Assembly (NCBI GenBank): GCA_003598065.1
Contig: QZKR01000084.1
Location: forward strand, 1 to 64,000
DNA: 64,000 nt
DNA from: Myxococcales bacterium
Lineage (GTDB): Bacteria; Myxococcota_A; SURF-8
Reading direction: 5' to 3'
The position numbers and the translations under genes were made by a program. The notes beneath the pieces are model-generated. The model ran no database searches. It was not told the DNA's origin and saw only the letters and a program-made list of their open reading frames with translations. This document shows, one piece after another, positions 19,885 through 28,344 of this stretch; positions within the stretch are counted from its first letter, which is position 1, and each line of letters opens with the position of its first letter.

Positions 19885-21450
19885 TCAGACTGTGAGTTCA
19901 AGACGCAGCTGTTTCTTGCCCACCAGTATGACGTCTTTTTCCGTCAGCACCCGTTCCGCGACCTGGACGAAGGTGCCGTTCGAGGAGCCCAGGTCCGTCA
20001 GGAAGCATTGCCCGTTGCGGAAGGCAAGCTTGGCGTGCGCGCCGGATACGAAGCCGTCGTCGGGAAAAGTGATGTCGCCCCGGTCGCGGCCGATGGCCAG
20101 GATGGGTTTGGCAAGCGGGATGTTTTCGGCCACTCTGCCGTTGGTGTTGATGCGAGACAGTTTGCCCCAGAGTTCGCCCGCCGGGCTGCCCAACGCTTTC
20201 GTGCCGTTCTCGGGGTTGGGCAGGGGAAGCGGCTCGAAATCCGCAAGCGCCACGTATTGCAGAAGCTGCTGCCCCACGCGAAGCATCGTTCGCGACGCGA
20301 GGGGCGTCTCGCCCTTCACCTTCAGGTAGACGCCGTTGAGGCTGCTTTTGTCGCGCAGGAGCATCTTGCCGCTTTCGAAGACGAACGCGCAATGGAGGGG
20401 CGAGACGAACACGTCGTCCAGAAGGATGCTGCCGCCGGTGCGCCCGCAGAGATTTTCGCCTTTCATCAAATTGAAAATGCGGCCTTCCTTGCCGGTCGAT
20501 TCGAGGACCACCAATCGTCCCACGAGTTGCGACTCCAACGGGTCCTCGGTGGAGACGTGCATGAACATCGTCCGGCCGGTGTCCGGGTCGGGTTCGTCAT
20601 CCGTTGACACGCCGCAGGTGGAGCAGAAGCGGTCGCCGGGGGTAAGCGGCGCGCCGCACTTGTGACAACGCACGTCCGCTTCCTGGGTGAGATCGATGCC
20701 GAAACGCGGCGAGATGGGCGGAGTCTTCTGCGCTCCCGGCTCGTCCTCCAGCGGGACAAGCAGGGAATCGACGCCGCTTTCCTCGACGGCCGGCGGCTCG
20801 ACCGTTTTGAACGTCGCCCCCGGGGCTTTCATCGCCGCCTGGGCCAGACTGGAGGCGTCGAGTCCCGGCGGCGGCGCGGAAGCGCCGACGGCGCCCGTCG
20901 GCATGTCCAGATCGACCATCAGATCCAGTTCGTCAAGGCTTTCCACCAATTGGACGGTCTCCGGCTCCAGGGTCGTCGCCGGCTCTTTTTCAAGCTTGAA
21001 GCCTCCCTTCAAACCCGAGGGAGCAAGGGGTTCTTCGAACAAAGGCGGCATCGGCGCCCGTTCGTCGATCGGCGCATCGAACGGTTTTTCCGTGTCGGCG
21101 TCGCCATCGACGAGGTCGTCGGGCGACAACTCCAGCACCATATCTCCCGGTCTGAGCGGCGCGGCTTCGGAAAACGGCGCGGGCGCTTCACCGCTGGGCG
21201 AGGACGGCTTCGATTCCTCCAGTTGGATCGCCCGGCCCTGCGGCCCCGATTGGAGGACATGCGTTGGGGGGGTCTCCTTCATCCCCGCCTCTTTCCGGGC
21301 CTGGCGCGCCTCGGGGGAAGTCGAGGAGAGGTCGATCAGGAATTCGGACTCGGCCGAGTGCGATGTTTCAGGCCGCAATTCCGCGCCGCAATCCAAGCAA
21401 TAATTGAAATTCTCGGGATTCAGCTTGCCGCACTGGGGGCATGTAATCAT
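19885..21450 (-). CDS. zinc-ribbon protein with two C-terminal FHA domains
   Basis: 521 residues. N-terminal zinc ribbon with Cys4, Cys7, Cys18 and Cys21; a long Pro/Glu/Ala-rich disordered linker to about 265; a second zinc ribbon VRCHKCGAPLTPGDRFCSTCG; then two FHA domains. The first (about 325-405) is GRTGGSILLDDVFVSPLHCAF; the second (about 430-521) is IGRDRGDITFPDDGFVSGAHAKL and DLGSSNGTFV, both with the phosphothreonine-site Arg and Ser/His or Asn. Likely a phospho-dependent scaffold for a Ser/Thr-kinase pathway, as is common in myxobacteria; no kinase is in this window. Start 21450 is chosen over 21492 because the zinc ribbon begins there. Confidence 0.9.
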   Translation of the reverse strand: MITCPQCGKLNPENFNYCLDCGAELRPETSHSAESEFLIDLSSTSPEARQARKEAGMKETPPTHVLQSGPQGRAIQLEESKPSSPSGEAPAPFSEAAPLRPGDMVLELSPDDLVDGDADTEKPFDAPIDERAPMPPLFEEPLAPSGLKGGFKLEKEPATTLEPETVQLVESLDELDLMVDLDMPTGAVGASAPPPGLDASSLAQAAMKAPGATFKTVEPPAVEESGVDSLLVPLEDEPGAQKTPPISPRFGIDLTQEADVRCHKCGAPLTPGDRFCSTCGVSTDDEPDPDTGRTMFMHVSTEDPLESQLVGRLVVLESTGKEGRIFNLMKGENLCGRTGGSILLDDVFVSPLHCAFVFESGKMLLRDKSSLNGVYLKVKGETPLASRTMLRVGQQLLQYVALADFEPLPLPNPENGTKALGSPAGELWGKLSRINTNGRVAENIPLAKPILAIGRDRGDITFPDDGFVSGAHAKLAFRNGQCFLTDLGSSNGTFVQVAERVLTEKDVILVGKKQLRLELTV

Positions 21451-21711
21451 GACGGCCCTCACCCGTTCGCCAGAGATTGCCTGCTCGCGCACTCATGATG
21501 CTAGCACCGGCGGGTGGCAAACGCAAGGCCTCTTGGCTTCTGGATATTTCGATTCGGAAGGATGGAACCGAAAAGGATCCCCCCGCCGGAATCGAAGCGC
21601 CCGGCGACGTCGGGAAGGGCCGGCAGGTCGGCCGCCGACCGGCAAGAAATCCAGGTCGGCTGAAGATCGCGGAGATGATGAGAATCTATAGGAATTATCT
21701 CCAAACGGGGC

Positions 21712-21740
21712 TTGTGGTCCGCAAGGAAAGCCGCTAGAGT
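21712..21740 (+). promoter_or_regulatory. possible promoter of the RluA-type gene
   Basis: TTGTGG, 17-base spacer, TAGAGT. The predicted transcription start is within a few bases of the ATG at 21750, and no Shine-Dalgarno sequence is visible, so the message may be leaderless. Confidence 0.35.
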
Positions 21741-21749
21741 GGCCGCGCC

Positions 21750-22652
21750 ATGAATCGCGACGTCATCCGCCTCACCGCCCCCCATCTTCCGCGCCCCACG
21801 CGCCTGGACCGCGTGCTGGCGGAGGCCTTTCCCGCCTGGCCAAGGCGCGAAATCCAGACGCTCGTCAACGCCAAGCGCGTTCGCGTCAACGGGCGGGTCG
21901 TCTGGCTTTGCTCCTGGCTGGTGTCAACGGGCGACAAGATCGAGATCGCCGGCCGGCCGAAACGCGAAAAACCGGCCGCTCTTGCCTTTGACCGCTCCTG
22001 GGTGATCCGCGAGGAGGCCGATCTGATCGCCGTAGCCAAGCCGGAAGGACTGCTGTCGCACGCGACGCGCGCCGAGCGGGAGCGCAACCTCTTGACGATG
22101 ATGATCGCCGCCTACGGCCATCTTTCCCTCTTTCACCGTCTCGACCGGGACACCTCGGGCGTGGTGCTGTTCACGCGCAGCATCGACACCAACCGCTATC
22201 TTGACACGGCGTTCAAGGAAGGGACCGTCGAGAAAGACTACCTCGCCGCCGTCGCCGCTCCGCACGAACTCGCCTCGGAAGGCGTCATTCGCGCTCCGAT
22301 CGGCGTCGATCCGCGCCGGCGCGAACGGATGCGCGTCGATGCCCACGCCGGCAAGCAGGCCCTGACGCGCTACGCCGTGCTCGGCGAAGCCGAAGGCATG
22401 GCGCTTGTCCGTCTCCGGCCCGAGACGGGCCGCACGCATCAGCTGCGCGTGCATCTGGCGCATTTCGGCGCGCCGATTCTGGGCGATGTTCTTTACGGCC
22501 CGACGCCGCCCGCCGCGCCGCGCCTGCTCTTGCACGCCTGGCGGATCGGCTTGCCGGCGCTGGACGGCTTCCCCGAGCGCCGCTATGCCGCCCCCCCGCC
22601 CGAAAGCTTTCTCTCCCTGTTGCCGAAAGCGTTGCGCGCGCTGCTGCGCTAG
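21750..22652 (+). CDS. RluA-family pseudouridine synthase
   Basis: 300 residues. N-terminal S4 RNA-binding domain (about 15-70, TRLDRVLAEAFPAWPRREIQTLVNAKRVRVNG pattern), then the catalytic domain with Asp132 in HRLDRDTSGVVLFT, KDYLAAVA, and GRTHQLRVHLAHFGAPILGD. It modifies uridines in rRNA or tRNA; the exact target (RluA, RluC or RluD type) is not decided by the sequence. Monocistronic, possibly leaderless. Confidence 0.93.
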   Translation: MNRDVIRLTAPHLPRPTRLDRVLAEAFPAWPRREIQTLVNAKRVRVNGRVVWLCSWLVSTGDKIEIAGRPKREKPAALAFDRSWVIREEADLIAVAKPEGLLSHATRAERERNLLTMMIAAYGHLSLFHRLDRDTSGVVLFTRSIDTNRYLDTAFKEGTVEKDYLAAVAAPHELASEGVIRAPIGVDPRRRERMRVDAHAGKQALTRYAVLGEAEGMALVRLRPETGRTHQLRVHLAHFGAPILGDVLYGPTPPAAPRLLLHAWRIGLPALDGFPERRYAAPPPESFLSLLPKALRALLR

Positions 22653-22666
22653 CTCCGGCCCCGCCG

Positions 22667-22690
22667 CCCGAAATCCGGCCGGATTTCGGG
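22667..22690 (+). terminator. hairpin after the RluA-type gene
   Basis: Perfect CCCGAAATCC-GGCC-GGATTTCGGG, ten-bp stem with a four-base loop, 15 bases after the stop. No T tract follows, so it may be an RNA-stabilising hairpin or a factor-assisted terminator. Confidence 0.45.
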
Positions 22691-22759
22691 TGCAGGCGTC
22701 GCCTGGGCCGCCGCTTGAAGACAATCGGCGGCCGCGGGGCCGGCGGGGCGTTCGCGGCG

Positions 22760-22787
22760 TTGACGGTAAGATCAAAATCGCTATACT
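22760..22787 (+). promoter_or_regulatory. promoter of the esterase-like lipoprotein gene
   Basis: TTGACG at 22760-22765, 16-base spacer, TATACT at 22782-22787 (five of six matches). About 65 bases before the ATG; CAAGGAG ribosome site follows. Confidence 0.6.
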
Positions 22788-22854
22788 CGTTCCGCCGCTT
22801 CCAACCGGTCGGAAGCCGCAACGAACAATCGTGGACTAGCCAAGGAGAACGTGC

Positions 22855-24381
22855 ATGCGGATGCCGTGGGTTTTTCCGTGGGTGTTGGCGATGGCCGCGT
22901 TCCTGGCGATGATGGGGTGCAGCGAAGAAGAAACGTCCCCCCCTCTTGACGGAGACGAGGAATCTTCTCTTGATGGAGATGAGGAATCCTCATTGGAAGA
23001 TGAGCAAAGCGAAGACGAGCTTTCCGAAGAAGGCGAGGGGGACGGCGACGGCGACGGCGACGTCGAAGCGGCGCCGCCGATGCCGGTGGCGCTTTGCGGC
23101 ATGGAGTCCTACGAGCTTCTGCCGCGCGCCCAGGTCGGCGCGCTGCTCGCCTGGGAGGAATACCCGCTTTTCGATATGACGCCGGCGACGATCGACAACT
23201 TGATGGAGAAGTCTGGCTACACGGCGCTGAGTCCCGTGCCATACGGCGGGAAGGCTTATCGCATCCGCTACACCACCCAGGACAAGGGCGAATCGGTGGA
23301 GGCGACGGCCGTCGTCGCCGTGCCGGCGAATGCGGAAGGCATTGAGGACAAATCCTTCCCTTACGCGTTGTTCCTCCACGGCACGACAGGTTTCTCCGAT
23401 CCCTGCGCGCCAAGCCGGCGCGACGACGGACCGGCGCAGGGGGTCCTGTTGGCCGCGCTTGGTTTCATCACCGTTCTGCCCGACTATATCGGGCTTGCCG
23501 GTTTCGGCGAACCCTCGACGGCGCATCACGGCTATCTGGTCGGCGAGCAGACGGCGATCGGCTCGTGGGACGCCTTGCGCGCGGCGGAAGTTTTCTTGAG
23601 CGAACAGCTGGCCGACGAGGTTCACGCCAATGGCCAGACGGTGGTCTGGGGCGGCTCGCAGGGCGGCCACGCGGCGATGGTGACGGAGCTTTACGGGCCT
23701 TACTACGCGCCGGAGTACGACGTGAAAGCCGTGGTGTCGCTGATCCCGCCGCTGACCTTGCACCCGCTTGCCGAGGCCGGGCTGACGACGTTCTCGCCGC
23801 CCACGGTCGCTTTTCTGGCGGTGCTGACGACGATGCGCGCCTGGTACGGGGCGCCGGGCAGCATGGCCGGCGTGCTTACCAACACGGAACCCTATTTCCT
23901 CGCCGAGAACGCCGAAGAATACGTTTTCGTCGAGGAGGAATGCAACGCCGGGGATGATTTGGAGGCCTCGACGCTGGAAGAGATTTATGCGGCCGAGTTC
24001 ATTACGGCGGTCCGCGCCGGCGACTGGGAGTCGCTGGAGCCGTGGAACTGCTATCTGTCGGAAAACGACCTGACCCTGACGAGCGTCGCGCCGCTGCGGC
24101 AGACGCCGACCCTGGCCGTTTTCTCCGAACTCGACGATCTGGTCATCACGGCGCCGCAGCGCGAGGCTTACGACGCGCTTTGCGAGGCCGGCTATCAGAT
24201 GGAGTACATCGAATGCACGGCGGCGGGACACAGCGAGGGGGCGGTATGGTCGCTGCCGGAGCAGCTGGACTGGATCCGCGCCCGGCTGGCGGGCGAGCCG
24301 ATCGCCACGGAGCGCCTCTGCACGCGCGGCGCGCCCGTTTGCTGCTCGGCCACGCCGGAAGAAAAATGCGCCGCCGAGTGA
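22855..24381 (+). CDS. alpha/beta-hydrolase lipoprotein (secretory lipase/esterase-like)
   Basis: 508 residues. Signal peptide with lipobox LAMMGC (Cys near 22), then an Asp/Glu/Gly tether (about 25-70) with repeated LDGDEESS and GDGDGDGD. The alpha/beta-hydrolase fold follows, with oxyanion region FLHGTTGF, nucleophile Ser268 in GGSQGGHAA, Asp427 in SELDD and His459 in AAGHSEG. The overall pattern resembles fungal/actinobacterial secretory lipases. Expected to act on esters at the cell surface; substrate unknown. Convergent with the NapH-like gene, four bases apart. Confidence 0.88.
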   Translation: MRMPWVFPWVLAMAAFLAMMGCSEEETSPPLDGDEESSLDGDEESSLEDEQSEDELSEEGEGDGDGDGDVEAAPPMPVALCGMESYELLPRAQVGALLAWEEYPLFDMTPATIDNLMEKSGYTALSPVPYGGKAYRIRYTTQDKGESVEATAVVAVPANAEGIEDKSFPYALFLHGTTGFSDPCAPSRRDDGPAQGVLLAALGFITVLPDYIGLAGFGEPSTAHHGYLVGEQTAIGSWDALRAAEVFLSEQLADEVHANGQTVVWGGSQGGHAAMVTELYGPYYAPEYDVKAVVSLIPPLTLHPLAEAGLTTFSPPTVAFLAVLTTMRAWYGAPGSMAGVLTNTEPYFLAENAEEYVFVEEECNAGDDLEASTLEEIYAAEFITAVRAGDWESLEPWNCYLSENDLTLTSVAPLRQTPTLAVFSELDDLVITAPQREAYDALCEAGYQMEYIECTAAGHSEGAVWSLPEQLDWIRARLAGEPIATERLCTRGAPVCCSATPEEKCAAE

Positions 24382-24385
24382 GGCG

Positions 24386-25417
24386 TTATATCCTTGCCAG
24401 CGCCAGAAACGCGGCGTGCAGGCCGACGACGAGCACGAGAAACAACGTCCGCGCCGCGTCGGGCGAAAGGCCGGGAAAGCGGTAATGAAGCTGCCGGTGG
24501 CGGCAGGAAGCGAGGCAATCGCCGCAGAGCGTGCAGGACAATCCCGGCATGCGGCGGCGGATGTCGTCGAGCGTCAGCGCCTCATAGCGGCAGGCGCGCG
24601 TGCAGACGCGGCACTCCGTGCAGCCCTCGCCGATCCGGAGGCGGAAGGGATTCAGCTTGCCTAGGATGTTCGCGGCCAGCCCTACCGGGCACCACGTCGT
24701 GCAGTGAGCCATTGCGCCCGTCCGTCGCGACGCCGTCAGCATGATCCCCACGCCGATCAGGCCGAAGCCTGCGCCGACCCACGCCGCCGTCGCCGGCGAC
24801 GCGCCGCCGACGCGCAAGGCCAGCGCCGCCGCAACGACGGCGATGAGAATGGCGAGGCGCGCCTTCGGCCGCCACTTAGGCAGCGGCTGGGGCGTTTTCC
24901 TGGCGCGCGAAGCCGTATCGTCCCATGCGCCGATATAGCAGAGGTGGCTGCACCAGGCCGGGCCGACGAGGACGATCGTGGAGAGAAACAGCGCAACCAT
25001 GAAATAGCCGCCGCCACGGTAGATCGGCCCGGCGACGATCAGCGCCGGCACGGGCAGGTGCAGCTGGCCCGACATCAGAAAGCGCTCGAAACCCAGCAGG
25101 CCGAGCAGCAATTGCCCGAAAAAGACGACGGTGAACAAGCGCCAGATGCGCGGCCTGGTCTTGCGCGCCCCTTCCGGCGTGCGCATGGCGCGCATCACAA
25201 ATCCGGCGTAAACCGCAATCAGACCGGCTTCGAGCCAGCCCGTTCCCGGCCAGAAACGATCGGCGATCAGCATCGGCCGGGGCGCGAGGCGCGTCGCCAG
25301 AGCAATAAGGGCAAAGGCGAGCAGCGCCGCCGCGATCGGCGGCCAGGCGCCGCCGGCCGGCGCCATAGGGCCAGACTCCGAGGGGGGCGCGGTGCGGATT
25401 TCCAAGGGATCGGGCAT
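24386..25417 (-). CDS. NapH/CcoG-like membrane iron-sulfur protein
   Basis: 343 residues with about six or seven membrane helices. Cytoplasmic or periplasmic cysteine pairs GPAWCSHLCYIGAW and CTTWCPVG are typical of NapH/YccM-type proteins; then two 4Fe-4S ferredoxin motifs, CTECRVCTRACRYEAL and CTLCGDCLASCRHRQL; a last helix closes the protein. It lies six bases downstream of nrfA, so it is probably the third gene of the nrf operon and may pass electrons from the quinone pool or a cytosolic donor to the periplasmic hemes. That coupling is inference. Confidence 0.85.
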   Translation of the reverse strand: MPDPLEIRTAPPSESGPMAPAGGAWPPIAAALLAFALIALATRLAPRPMLIADRFWPGTGWLEAGLIAVYAGFVMRAMRTPEGARKTRPRIWRLFTVVFFGQLLLGLLGFERFLMSGQLHLPVPALIVAGPIYRGGGYFMVALFLSTIVLVGPAWCSHLCYIGAWDDTASRARKTPQPLPKWRPKARLAILIAVVAAALALRVGGASPATAAWVGAGFGLIGVGIMLTASRRTGAMAHCTTWCPVGLAANILGKLNPFRLRIGEGCTECRVCTRACRYEALTLDDIRRRMPGLSCTLCGDCLASCRHRQLHYRFPGLSPDAARTLFLVLVVGLHAAFLALARI

Positions 25418-25423
25418 GAGGCG

Positions 25424-26845
25424 TCAGATTGCTTTTTGCATGTTGGTCGGTTCGAGAACGGGCTGGTAGGCGGGATCGCGCACGGCGAGCTGTCCTTGGC
25501 GTGCCGCGTTGATCGCCTCGCCCAGAATGCGCGTCGCTTCCTGCGGGGCGTGGAAGCCCATCGAATTCTCCGCTTCGATGAAGTCGAGGAAGAACTGCGC
25601 CCGCCGCTGCATCGCTCGCGGCGTGGCGAGCTCCGCGTCGGTTTTGCCGGCGTCGCGCGCCGCCTTGATGTCGCCGATCAGCGCCGTAAGCGCGTCCATC
25701 GCCAGATTGCGGGCGCGGTACGTCGTTTCCTGAATCGATTCGGCGCGCGCCTTCAACTCGTCTTCGGGAAATTTGTGACACGTCTGGCAGGCGCGGTTGA
25801 TGTTCAAGAGCGGACTGCGCACATGGTGATCGCTGATCTTGTGCGCGCCGACGCGCAGATAAGGCATGTGGCAGTCGGCGCAGGCCACGCCCGAGCGGGC
25901 GTGCACGCCCTGATTCCACATCTCGAACTCGGGATGCTGCGCCTTCAGCGCGCGCGCGCCCGTTTCGGCGTGGCTCCAGTCGGCGTGATCGACCTCGTCG
26001 TAATGGGCGAGGATCTGTTCGACCTTCAACCCCTTGAGCCAGGGGTAGGTCAGCCGTTTCTCCTTGCCTTTGAAATAATACTCAACGTGGCACTGGCCGC
26101 AGACGTAGGCGCGCATTTCCTGGCGTGTCGCCATTTTGTTCACATCGTAGTCGGCGACGCCCTGCGAGGCCTTGTAGGCGCGGATGCCTTCGAGGAAGCC
26201 GGGGCGGGTGATCCGCAAGGCCATCGTTTGCGAGTCGTGGCAGTCGATGCAGGCGACGGGGTGCTTGAAGTCTTTTTTCGCTTCGGCGTAAGGCATCTGA
26301 TTGTAGTGTTCGAAGCCTTTGATGAGATCGCCGCCGCCGGCTTTTTTATAGGGCACGTAGACCGAGGCGTGGCAATGGATGCACGTCCCGGGCTGCGCCG
26401 CGGCTTTCTGGCGCTCGGTGAAAAGCTGGTCTTCCAGCATGTAGGCGTGGCCGCGCTCCTCGCGGAAATCGACGGCGAAGGCGTAGCCGGCCCACATCGT
26501 CTTCAGCCGCGGATCCTCTTCGAGGCGCGACTGGGACACCACCGAGCGCGGGTCGGCCTCGTCCGGGGTGCGCGGCAGCGCCTCGGAGCCGCCGAAGCGC
26601 GTCCGCACCTGATCGGTCGTGCGCATGTAAAGATCGTACTGGAGCGGGAAATTTTTTCCCCAGACGGCCGGATCTTCCGTGTCGTCCGTGAGATCGACGA
26701 CGCGGAAGAAGGGGTTCTTCGCTTCTTCCTTGTGCTGCACGACGTCGGCCAGGAGCCAGGCCACGCCGATGCCGATCAACAGGCTCGCCAGCGCGACGAT
26801 CGCCGCGAGCGTCCAGATCCCGGAGCGAGAGGATTGAGCCGTCAT
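25424..26845 (-). CDS. nrfA: NrfA, ammonia-forming pentaheme cytochrome c nitrite reductase
   Basis: 473 residues. N-terminal uncleaved-looking signal/anchor (about 10-32), then five heme motifs: C155-IHCH, C199-IDCH, C249-GQCH, C322-ADCH and C353-QTCH. Catalytic surroundings match NrfA: QCHVEYYF (calcium/active-site Tyr), MWNQGVHARSGVACADCHMPYLR and KISDHHVRSPLLN. Reduces nitrite to ammonium with six electrons in the periplasm. Unusual point: the active-site heme 1 is bound by CxxCH rather than the classical CxxCK, so its proximal ligand should be His. CxxCH-type NrfA is known in some lineages such as Campylobacter. Partner nrfH is 17 bases upstream. Confidence 0.95.
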   Translation of the reverse strand: MTAQSSRSGIWTLAAIVALASLLIGIGVAWLLADVVQHKEEAKNPFFRVVDLTDDTEDPAVWGKNFPLQYDLYMRTTDQVRTRFGGSEALPRTPDEADPRSVVSQSRLEEDPRLKTMWAGYAFAVDFREERGHAYMLEDQLFTERQKAAAQPGTCIHCHASVYVPYKKAGGGDLIKGFEHYNQMPYAEAKKDFKHPVACIDCHDSQTMALRITRPGFLEGIRAYKASQGVADYDVNKMATRQEMRAYVCGQCHVEYYFKGKEKRLTYPWLKGLKVEQILAHYDEVDHADWSHAETGARALKAQHPEFEMWNQGVHARSGVACADCHMPYLRVGAHKISDHHVRSPLLNINRACQTCHKFPEDELKARAESIQETTYRARNLAMDALTALIGDIKAARDAGKTDAELATPRAMQRRAQFFLDFIEAENSMGFHAPQEATRILGEAINAARQGQLAVRDPAYQPVLEPTNMQKAI

Positions 26846-26862
26846 CGTCTTCTCCTTCCCGT

Positions 26863-27315
26863 CTAAAATTCCGTGGGGTGGCCCACGGAGGAATGGCAGC
26901 GTATGCAGGAAAGCGCCGCGCCGCCGTGCGGGCCGTCCACCGCGTCCACCATGTCGGCATGGCAGCGGCGGCAGGCGGCCTCGGCGATTTCGCGGTTTAC
27001 GGCGCGGGCCCGCAGGGTGTCGGCGAAGCGACCGGTGGTGAAGGCCCAGGAATGCCAGAAGCCGTTGGACGCCTTGGTGGCGTACTTGCCGATGAAGTCG
27101 TGCGGGGCGTGGCAGTCGTTGCAGACGGCCGCGGCGTGGTGCGTGGATTTGATCCAGCCGTCGTAATAGTCGTTCATCGGGTGGCAGTTGACGCAGGCCG
27201 AAGGGTCGTTGGTCAGATAGGAATAGCCTTTGGCGTAGACGAAGGTATACAGGCCCACGCCCGCCGCCAGGCCGGTGAAAAGGATCGCCGCGAGGATCGC
27301 CGTTCGCGCCGTCAT
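26863..27315 (-). CDS. nrfH: NrfH, tetraheme membrane quinol dehydrogenase
   Basis: 150 residues. Single N-terminal membrane helix (about 7-28), then four hemes: C41-VNCH with the nearby Met47 axial ligand (CVNCHPMNDYYDGW), C65-NDCH, C115-RRCH and C137-IRCH. NapC/NirT family member that oxidises menaquinol and feeds NrfA. The frame is open upstream to 27447, but the ATG at 27315 directly precedes the membrane helix and overlaps the stop of a small ORF as ATGA, so I take it as the start. Confidence 0.95.
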   Translation of the reverse strand: MTARTAILAAILFTGLAAGVGLYTFVYAKGYSYLTNDPSACVNCHPMNDYYDGWIKSTHHAAAVCNDCHAPHDFIGKYATKASNGFWHSWAFTTGRFADTLRARAVNREIAEAACRRCHADMVDAVDGPHGGAALSCIRCHSSVGHPTEF

Positions 27316-27380
27316 TGGCCGCCTCGCTTGCGCCCGCCCCCGGCGCTCGCCGGATGCAGCAAGAGATCTTTGAGCGTCAT
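27312..27380 (-). CDS. 22-residue small ORF coupled to nrfH
   Basis: Minus-strand ATG at 27380 preceded by AAAGGAG at nine bases, the best ribosome site in this operon. It encodes a basic peptide beginning MTLKDLLLHPAS and ending KRGGQ, and its TGA overlaps the nrfH ATG (ATGA). nrfH itself has only a weak GAGG signal, so its translation may depend on ribosomes finishing this ORF. No homologue is recognised. It could be a regulatory leader or a functional micropeptide. Confidence 0.5.
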   Translation of the reverse strand: MTLKDLLLHPASAGGGRKRGGQ

Positions 27381-27561
27381 CCGCGCCAGCTCCTTTCGCG
27401 ACGACGTAATTGCCCGGGCGAAACAAATCTGTTGTGTGACCTCCCAAACAGTATTCGGATTTTGAATCTATTTAGGCGAAGCTTGTCAAGGGTTTTTGGA
27501 CAGCGCCCGTCTGTTTTGCCGAAGCGCGATTCGTGGTATCGTCACCGCGAAAGGCGCGAGG

Positions 27562-28344
27562 ATGACGGACCGTTCGGACATCGCCGCCGTACTGGATGGC
27601 GTAGACAAGCGCTTTCCCAAGGCGGCTTCCTTCAGCCGGCTGCTCAAGTCCTGGCGGCGGGAGCAACTCCGCGTGCTGGACGGCGCGAGCCTCGCCGTCC
27701 ATCGCGGCGAGATCGTCGCCTTGACGGGCGCGAACGGCGCGGGCAAGAGCACGATCATGCGGCTTTTCTGCGGCCTCTTGGTCCCCGACGCCGGCGTCGT
27801 GCGCGTCTTCGGCCTGAATCCCGCCGACGAGGCCGTGCGCCGCCGGCTCGACATCGGCGTCGTGCTGCCGAACGATCGTTCCTTCTTCTGGCGCTTGACG
27901 CTGCGGCGCAACCTCGAATTCTTCGGCGCGCTCCAGGATCTTCCGCCGCACGAGGCGGCCTTGAGCGCCGAAAGCTGCGCGAAACGGGTCGGCGTGGACG
28001 CCGCGCTCGATCGCCCCTTCCGCGAATTGTCCGACGGCATGAAGCAGCGCGCCGCCGTCGCCCGCGCGCTTTTGAACCGGCCGCGCCTGCTTTTGGTCGA
28101 TGAAGCGACGCGCAGCCTCGATGCCGGCGGCGCGGAGCGCGTCCGGACGCTGATCACGGAACTGGCGCGCTATAACGGCGTGGCGGTGCTTCTGGCCAGC
28201 CACAACCTCGACGAGGTCGCCGCGCTCGCCGACCGCGTGCTCTATCTGGAGGATGGGCGCGTCCGGATCGACGGCCTTCCGGCGGCGGTCGGATCGGAAA
28301 TCCTCGCGCGTCTGCAGGCGAGGGAAGCGGAGGCGACGCGATGA
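27562..28344 (+). CDS. ABC transporter ATP-binding protein (ABC-2 type exporter)
   Basis: 260 residues. Walker A GANGAGKST, signature SDGMKQRAAVARAL (the Gly of the usual LSGGQ is Asp, typical of ABC-2 exporters), Walker B LLLVDEAT and the H-loop LASHN. Charged N-terminus FPKAASFSRLLKSWRREQ resembles ATPases of polysaccharide/antibiotic export pairs. Start 27562 (MTDRSD) is chosen although an earlier GTG-type frame opening exists at 27496. It overlaps the permease ATG as ATGA. Substrate unknown. Confidence 0.9.
   Translation: MTDRSDIAAVLDGVDKRFPKAASFSRLLKSWRREQLRVLDGASLAVHRGEIVALTGANGAGKSTIMRLFCGLLVPDAGVVRVFGLNPADEAVRRRLDIGVVLPNDRSFFWRLTLRRNLEFFGALQDLPPHEAALSAESCAKRVGVDAALDRPFRELSDGMKQRAAVARALLNRPRLLLVDEATRSLDAGGAERVRTLITELARYNGVAVLLASHNLDEVAALADRVLYLEDGRVRIDGLPAAVGSEILARLQAREAEATR

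Noticed and set aside
17396..20329. 977-codon plus-strand frame antisense to the cysteine-rich lipoprotein
   Set aside because: It mirrors the repeated GC-rich codons of the real gene; no signal or domain.
22667..22690. Perfect palindrome CCCGAAATCC/GGATTTCGGG as a regulatory site
   Set aside because: It follows a stop codon and has a hairpin geometry, so a 3' hairpin or terminator explains it better than an operator.
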